From Psoroptes ovis (lineage: Eukaryota; Arthropoda; Arachnida; Sarcoptiformes; Psoroptidae): 64,000 bases of DNA. The DNA is taken from assembly GCA_002943765.1 (NCBI GenBank), contig PQWQ01000046.1, forward strand, positions 21,001-85,000. The letters run 5' to 3'. The translations under genes were made by a program, and so were the position numbers. Positions 58,497 through 64,000 of the stretch are shown here, piece by piece; the stretch's first letter is position 1, and each line of letters starts with the position of its first letter. Below the pieces are notes generated by a model, which saw only the letters and a list, made by a program, of their open reading frames with translations, did no database searches and was not told the origin of the DNA.

Positions 58497-59270
58497 ATAA
58501 TTAATTCGAGAAACAACAGATGGCGATAACATCAAAAAATAAAATAAAATGCGCGCGAAAAGAGACTGCGCAAACTCTGATTCGAATTCGAATATTCTTT
58601 TGTTCTCGTTCCAATTCTATTGTTCTTTGTTCTCATTCGAATTCTAGCTTTTGGTGAGATCAGTCGATTGTTTTAGTGAAAAAAACTCGATTAATCATTA
58701 GGAAATGATGAGTGATTGATGATGATTAATTGATTTTGATTAACTTAACTTACAAAAGATGAATTAATAGTTATTTTAACTTGATTGTTTTTTAATTATT
58801 TGAATTTGTTAATGTGATTCTTATCTTGAGATCAGTTGTTTGATGGAGGTGGTATCTTGATTTGGCCAATTCCACATTAAATTTGATTGAAGGTATGCTT
58901 GGAAATGATTACATTTCAATTAATTTAATTTTAATTCTAATTTCATTTTAGCCAATGTTTCAATTCAGTGCTTTAAAAATGGAGAAAGTGTCTGCAATAA
59001 CGATCGATTGTGGGCAAATAACCATGGAAATGGGATTATGGTCCGCTAATCCTAAGAATTATCTAAGATGCATGATTTCAAGACTATCAAGATGTCAATC
59101 GCATTCGTTAATCCATTTGTTCCCATTATTTGGTATGTTGAGTTGCTGTATTATATTATTTTAATTTCTATATTTTCATATTATAATTATCAGCCTAGTT
59201 TAACCAACAAGCATCAAGTAGTAGTAGTAAAAATTAGCAGCAAATTTGTTTTAGTTTCAATTTAGAATAA
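58497..59270 (+). repeat. Tandem duplication, unit 1 (exon-intron-like)
   Basis: Shares with 59600-60528, in order: ACAGATG, AATGCGCGCGAAAAGAGACT GCGCAAACTC, a GAATTCGAA/TTCTTTTGTTCTC tract, GTCGATTGTTTTAGTGA, CTTGATTTGGCCAATTCCA, TTGAAGGTATGC, and GTTTCAATTCAGTGCT. The GAAG|GTATGC and CATTTTAG|CC around 58892-58952 look like a small intron with both splice sites. After it a short frame begins MFQFSALKMEKVSAITID with no known relatives. It may be a non-coding or decayed transcription unit. Confidence 0.5.
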
Positions 59271-59599
59271 CGCATTGATTTTATTCCTGATCTTATTTTC
59301 ATTCATTAATTCAATAATTTTCAAATTCATTTAATCAGATTAGACAAAACATAAGAAAACAAATGTCATAATCCCTAATAATGGCCAAAGATGTTATACT
59401 CATGTATGTGTCTGAAGCATGATGTAATTGTCGTTTTGTCTGAATTAATCAAGATCAATTGAAAATCATTTTATTTTAGCATTTAAAGTGTTAATTGCAT
59501 TTAATTATGATCAAATGGGAATCCATCAAATCTCTCACGATAAGGATACGTAGGTTCTAATTATTATTTATTTTTGAATCGCATCAATTAATGTCATTT

Positions 59600-60528
59600 T
59601 GAACATAACTTATTCAAACAACAGATGCGCGCGAAAATATCAAAAAAGAAAATGCGCGCGAAAAGAGACTGCGCAAACTCAGATTAGAATTCGAATGTTC
59701 TTTTGTTCTTTTTCGAATTTATAATTTATTGTTCTTTGTTCTCTTTCGAATTCGAATTTTTTTTTGTTCTCTTTTGAATTCGATTCTTTGTTCTCTTTCG
59801 AATTCGAATTTTCTTTTGTTCTCTTTTGAATTCGATTCTCTGTTCTTTTTCGAATTCGAATTTTTTTTTTGTTCTCTTTCAAATTCGATTCTTTTGTTCT
59901 CATTCGAATTCTAGCTTTGTTTGAGGTAAGTCGATTGTTTTAGTGAGAAAAAGTTGATTAATCATTATGAAATGTTCAGTGATTGATGATCATTAATTGA
60001 TTTTGATTAATTTATCTAACAAAAGATAAATCAATAATTATTTGAAATTAATTATTATTTAATTGTTTGAAATATTTGATGAGATTACTATGAACTTTGT
60101 GATTTGTGAAAAAATAAAATTTATGATTTGATTTTTGTTTGAAGTTGCAACTTGATTTGGCCAATTCCATATGAATTATGATTGAAGGTATGCGTGGAAT
60201 GATAGCATTTCAATTAATTTAATTTTAATTTCATTTTACCCAATGTTTCAATTCAGTGCTGTGGAAATGGCGAATTAGAATAACGATCGATCACAGGCAC
60301 ACGACCATTGATGTCTGATTACCAGCCATTAATTAAATGGCCAAGAATTATCTCAAGATCCATGATTTCAAGATTCTTAAGATGTCAATCGCAACTGTTG
60401 GGATTATTGGGTATGTTAATTTGCGTTTTTTATACTATTTTGATTACTATATTTTCATATTATTATTATCAGTTGAATTGAACCAACACATAGAAATTAG
60501 CAGAAAATATGTTTTGATTTTAATTTAA
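59600..60528 (+). repeat. Tandem duplication, unit 2
   Basis: Diverged copy of 58497-59270 in the same orientation. The GCGCGCGAAAA motif is present twice (near 59626 and 59652) and the GAATTCGAA/TTCTTTTGTTCTC tract is expanded several-fold (59697-59915). The donor-like GAAGGTATGC is retained (near 60185), but the acceptor-like TTTTAGCC reads TTTTACCC. The short frame of unit 1 is interrupted here. It is most simply a decayed or non-coding copy. Confidence 0.5.
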
Positions 60529-61206
60529 GATTACACATAATTGCTTCCCTATTGTTCCTTTGCATTATTGCATCAGTATTTGATCAGTATCAATATTTGA
60601 CTCTAAGATTATTAATCATTATATTATTTATTCAGATTAGATAATTGATTGATTATTTGAATAATTTAACTTATCTCATTAATTATCATACATTTTAAAT
60701 ATTAGCTAGATTCTAACTTATTATCCTAACTAGTTTCTTTTTTTGTGTAATTTTTAAGACTTGTGATAGAAGAATGAAAATGAACATATGAGAATTGATT
60801 AAACATTTAGATATTATATTCTGTGTTGATTATTGGTCCTGAAGAATCTCTTATTTATTGAAAGATTTTTCTCTTTTTGAAGAAAAGTTATGAAGATTTT
60901 TACTTAATGAATGATTAGATTAAGATGTGAGTTAGAATATGGATGAGAATGCTTTATTTATGAAATGAGAGAGAGTCTGGTAATGGCTTTTATTCTCGAT
61001 ATTATCGAATGCTGAGATATATTAAATGAAAAATATTAATTATAAATTTAGAATATCTATTCTATGTTATATAAAATGGTTGGGCTGGGCTGGGTCAGAA
61101 CAGGACTAGGATATTGAAAATTAAGATATTCATGATGAATGAAAGATGTGAAAAAGTGACTTGAAAAAAAGTGAAATTGCAACAATTTTTATTAGAAGGT
61201 AATTAG

Positions 61207-61456
61207 TTCATATGAACTTGTATCTTTATGATCAATTTTTCATCTCAATTTTAGATGACCATTATGAGTGATTCTGAGGCCAGTCAAGACGGCTCTATGC
61301 ATAGGAAAATATCAGATCACAATTATGAGTGATTCTGAGGCCAGTCAAGACGGCTCTATGCATAGGAAAATATCAGATCACAATTATGAGTGATTCTAAG
61401 ATTAAGATTAAGATTCATATGAACTTGTACCTTTTATGATCAGTTTTTCATATCTT
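61207..61456 (+). repeat. Diverged left edge of the 61-bp satellite
   Basis: Two tandem 61-bp units (about 61270-61391) share TCTGAGGCCAGTCAAGACGG CTCTATGCATAGG and differ little from each other. They are flanked by a direct repeat TTCATATGAACTTGTA...TATGATCA at about 61207 and 61413. The GGC...GACGGCT core relates them to the main array from 62125 onward. Confidence 0.75.
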
Positions 61457-61780
61457 TAAAAAACAACTCTTAATATCCTGGCTATCAAGTATCTTAGGGT
61501 CAGTGTGTGAAGAAGGTTTGAGATTAGAGAGGAAAGAATGCATGGGTATTGATAATTGATCTGGCACATCTATGCCAATCAAGATAATTTTCAGAGAATC
61601 AAACGATCAATGATCTTGCATGTAAGAATGTGAAATAGTTTTTGAGTGGACATATACGTTTAGAGATTTGAAAAAAAATTGAAAATCACAGTGCAGATCT
61701 GTGATAAGATATTACATAAAGAACATAAAGATGATGTTACATGAAGAAATTGAATTAGTTAAGATTCTGAGGCCAGTTAA

Positions 61781-62124
61781 CACACTGGCTGCCATAGGGG
61801 TCACCGATGACTACCAAGGTGTCACGTAATGAAATTTTGAAATTATCTTGGGCGAAAATCCTGATGAAGTTTTCAACCGAAAATCACTGAAAAATGATTG
61901 AATAAGTATGAAAAATAGAACCAAATTAGAATTGATAATTTTTATCTTCCCAAAGGGTAGTTATAACCAAAATCAATCCCTTCTGAGAAAAATAGGTGAA
62001 TGATCATTTTCAAGTCTGCGCTAAACATTGACACTAGTTTCATAATGATACGATCAGCGCATCTCGATATATCCATCTTGGCGTGAAGGAGCAGCCCCAT
62101 AAAATGCGTTGGGCAGCCATCGTG
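61781..62124. mobile_element. 344-bp TTAA-type (piggyBac-like) MITE inside the satellite
   Basis: The ends read CACACTGGCTGCCATAGGG (left) and, inverted, CACGATGGCTGCCC (right): 11 of 13 terminal bases match. TTAA (61777-61780) and TCAA (62125-62128) flank it. Removing the element and one 4-bp copy rejoins a monomer reading GAGGCCAG-TCAA-GACGGCTC, the same string as in intact units at 61273 and 61334. That marks both borders independently of the inverted repeat. TTAA target choice suggests piggyBac, by inference only; no transposase is present. Confidence 0.65.
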
Positions 62125-64000
62125 TCAAGACGGCTCTATGCATAGTAAGATCAACAGATCATCATTATGTTTGATCCAAAAGCCCAGGTAGACGGCTCTA
62201 CGCTGTGGGAAATATGAGATCACTAATATGCATGATCTTTAAGCCGAGGCAGACGGCTTTATGCAGTGGGTAATATGAGATCACTGATATGCATGATCCT
62301 TAAGCCAAGTCAAATGGCACTACGCTGTGGGAAATATGAGATCACTGATATGCACGATCCTTAAGCCGAGTCAGACGGCTTTATGCAGTGGGTAATATGA
62401 GATCACTGATATGCATGATCCTTAAGCCAAGTAAAATGGCATTACGCTGTGGGAAATATGAGATCACTAATATGCACGATCCTTATGCCGAGTCAGACGG
62501 CTTTATGCAGTGGGTAATATGAGATCACTGATATGCATGATCCTTAAGCCAAGTAAAATGGCATTACGCTGTGGGAAATATGAGATCACTGATATGCATG
62601 ATCCTTAAGCCAAGTCAGACGGCTTTATGCAGTGGGAAATATGTGATGATGAAGCCGAGTCAGACGGCTCTATGCAGTGGGTAATGAAGGATCAGCATAT
62701 AATGTGATCACAAAGCCGAGTCAGACGGCTTTATACATATTAGAATAAAGGATCAGCATATAATGTGATGATGAAGCCGAGTCAGACGGCTTTATGCATA
62801 TTAAAATAAAGGATCAGCATATAATGTGATCATAAAGCCGAGTCAGACGGCTCTATGCAGTGGGTAATGAAGGATCAGCATATAATGTGATCATAAAGCC
62901 GAGTCAGACGGCTTTATGCAGTGGGTAATATGTGATCACTAATATGCATGATCCTTAAGCCAAGTCAAATGGCTCTACGCTGTGGGTAATATGAGATCAC
63001 TAATATGCATGATCCTTAAGCCGAGGCAGACGGCTTTATGCAGTGGGTAATATGAGATCACTAATATGCATGATCCTAAAGCCGATTCAGACGGCTTTAT
63101 GCAGTGGGTAATATGAGATCACTAATATGCATGATCCTTAAGCCAAGTAAAATGGCATTACGCTGTGGGAAATATGAGATCACTGATATGCATGATCCTT
63201 AAGCCGAGTCAGACGGCTTTATGCAGTGGGAAATATGTGATGATGAAGCCGAGTCAGACGGCTCTATGCAGTGGGTAATGAAGGATCAGCATATAATGTG
63301 ATCACAAAGCCGAGTCAGACGGCTTTATGCATATTAGAATAAAGGATCAGCATATAATGTGATGATGAAGCCGAGTCAGACGGCTTTATGCATATTAAAA
63401 TGAAGGATCAGCATATAATGTGGTCATAAAGCCGAGGTAGACGGCTCTATGCAGTGGGTAATGAAGGATCAGCATATAATGTGATCATAAAGCCGAGGCA
63501 GACGGCTTTATGCAGTGGGTAATGAAGGATCAGCATATAATGTGATCATAAAGCCGAGGCAGACGGCTCTATGCAGTGGGTAATGAAGGATCAGCATATA
63601 ATGTGATCACAAAGCCGAGTCAGACGGCTTTATACATATTAGAATAAAGGATCAGCATATAATGTGATGATGAAGCCGAGTCAGACGGCTTTATGCATAT
63701 TAAAATAAAGGATCAGCATATAATGTGATCATAAAGCCGAGTCAGACGGCTCTATGCAGTGGGTAATGAAGGATCAGCATATAATGTGATCATAAAGCCG
63801 AGTCAGACGGCTTTATGCAGTGGGTAATATGTGATCACTAATATGCATGATCCTTAAGCCAAGTCAAATGGCTCTACGCTGTGGGTAATATGAGATCACT
63901 AATATGCATGATCCTTAAGCCGAGGCAGACGGCTTTATGCAGTGGGTAATATGAGATCACTAATATGCATGATCCTAAAGCCGATTCAGACGGCTTTATG
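62125..64000 (+). repeat. 61-bp satellite array with higher-order structure, runs off window
   Basis: About 30 head-to-tail monomers, nearly all exactly 61 bp, with two 45-bp ones (about 62602-62646 and 63196-63240). The most common core is AAGCCGAGTCAGACGGCTTTATGC, here split as AAGCCGAGTCAG and ACGGCTTTATGC. Two tail types alternate: one with GTGGGTAATATGAGATCAC and TATGCATGATCC, and one with AATGAAGGATCAGCATATAA and TGTGATCA. A third variant has CATATTAGAATAAAG or CATATTAAAATAAAG in place of CAGTGGGTAATGAAG. Positions 62661-63101 reappear at 63560-64000 with no difference I could see, an offset of 899 bp. There is no frame of coding character. It could belong to a pericentromeric, subtelomeric or interstitial array. 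Confidence 0.9.

Larger units (their letters stand above)
57739..61200. other. Gene-free region with a diverged tandem duplication
   Basis: No frame encodes a recognisable protein. The dominant structure is a direct duplication (about 58497-59270 and 59600-60528), listed separately. The remainder is A+T-rich unique sequence leading into the satellite. Frames rich in Glu/Lys/Asn/Arg or Phe/Ser near 59680-59910 are artefacts of a GAATTCGAA/TTCTTTTGTTCTC simple repeat. Confidence 0.5.

Noticed and set aside
58955..59164. 69-codon frame beginning MFQFSALKMEKVS as a small gene
   Set aside because: The frame is broken in the duplicated copy at 60245 and has no known relatives, so I treat it as part of a repeat rather than a gene.
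59679..59914. Frames on both strands rich in Lys/Glu/Asn (minus) or Phe/Ser/Leu (plus)
   Set aside because: They are translations of the GAATTCGAA/TTCTTTTGTTCTC simple repeat and have no domain character.
62125..64000. CRISPR-like array of short repeats
   Set aside because: Units are contiguous 61-bp monomers without unique spacers, in eukaryotic DNA and with higher-order periodicity; this is a satellite.

Overview
This window is nuclear DNA from a compact, strongly A+T-rich animal genome. The introns (mostly 58-74 nt), the glutamine/asparagine/histidine-rich transcription factors and the set of animal orthologues suggest an arthropod, most likely an acariform (astigmatid, house-dust-mite-like) mite. 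The species is an inference. The genes are ordinary eukaryotic protein-coding genes plus one intron-containing tRNA. I see no bacterial operons, CRISPR arrays or viral genes.

Layout. (1) 1-21.4 kb is gene-dense. It holds the 3' part of a C/EBP- or CHOP-like bZIP factor, WDR7/Rabconnectin-3 beta (-), tRNA-Glu (-), Tudor-SN/SND1 (+), a SMYD4-like lysine methyltransferase (+), a GT49 glucuronyltransferase-like enzyme (+), CHMP5 (-), TMEM242 (+), RanGAP1 (-), a 12-cysteine secreted orphan (-) and a small coiled-coil orphan (-). (2) 21.4-41.6 kb is dominated by one Krueppel-like factor gene whose two coding exons flank an 8.8-kb intron. Several kilobases of gene-free A+T-rich DNA lie on each side, with small fold-back elements. 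(3) 41.6-57.8 kb is gene-dense again: vigilin (-), METTL4 (-), DHODH (+), DGK-epsilon (+), OXCT1/SCOT (-), NDUFB7 (-) and HMGXB4-like (+). (4) 57.8-64 kb has no convincing gene. It holds a diverged tandem duplication of about 1 kb, then a 61-bp satellite that runs off the right edge, is organised into higher-order repeats, and is split at its left end by a small TTAA-type transposon remnant.

The genes form no single pathway. Mitochondrial genes recur (TMEM242, DHODH, OXCT1, NDUFB7), as do RNA-related genes (SND1, vigilin, METTL4, tRNA-Glu) and chromatin or transcription genes (bZIP, SMYD4, KLF, HMGXB4). Several pairs share short divergent spacers of 208-230 bp (CHMP5/TMEM242, METTL4/DHODH, NDUFB7/HMGXB4). 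Other pairs converge with almost no spacer (DGK-epsilon and OXCT1 stop codons are 11 nt apart; TMEM242/RanGAP1 61 nt).

Exon boundaries were deduced by hand from GT/AG signals, reading-frame continuity and remembered orthologue sequences. For every multi-exon gene the summed coding length is a multiple of three. The most interesting non-genic signals are the 61-bp satellite with its 899-bp offset and paired stem changes, the TTAA-type insertion inside a satellite monomer, and five ~80-bp mariner-like fold-back MITEs.
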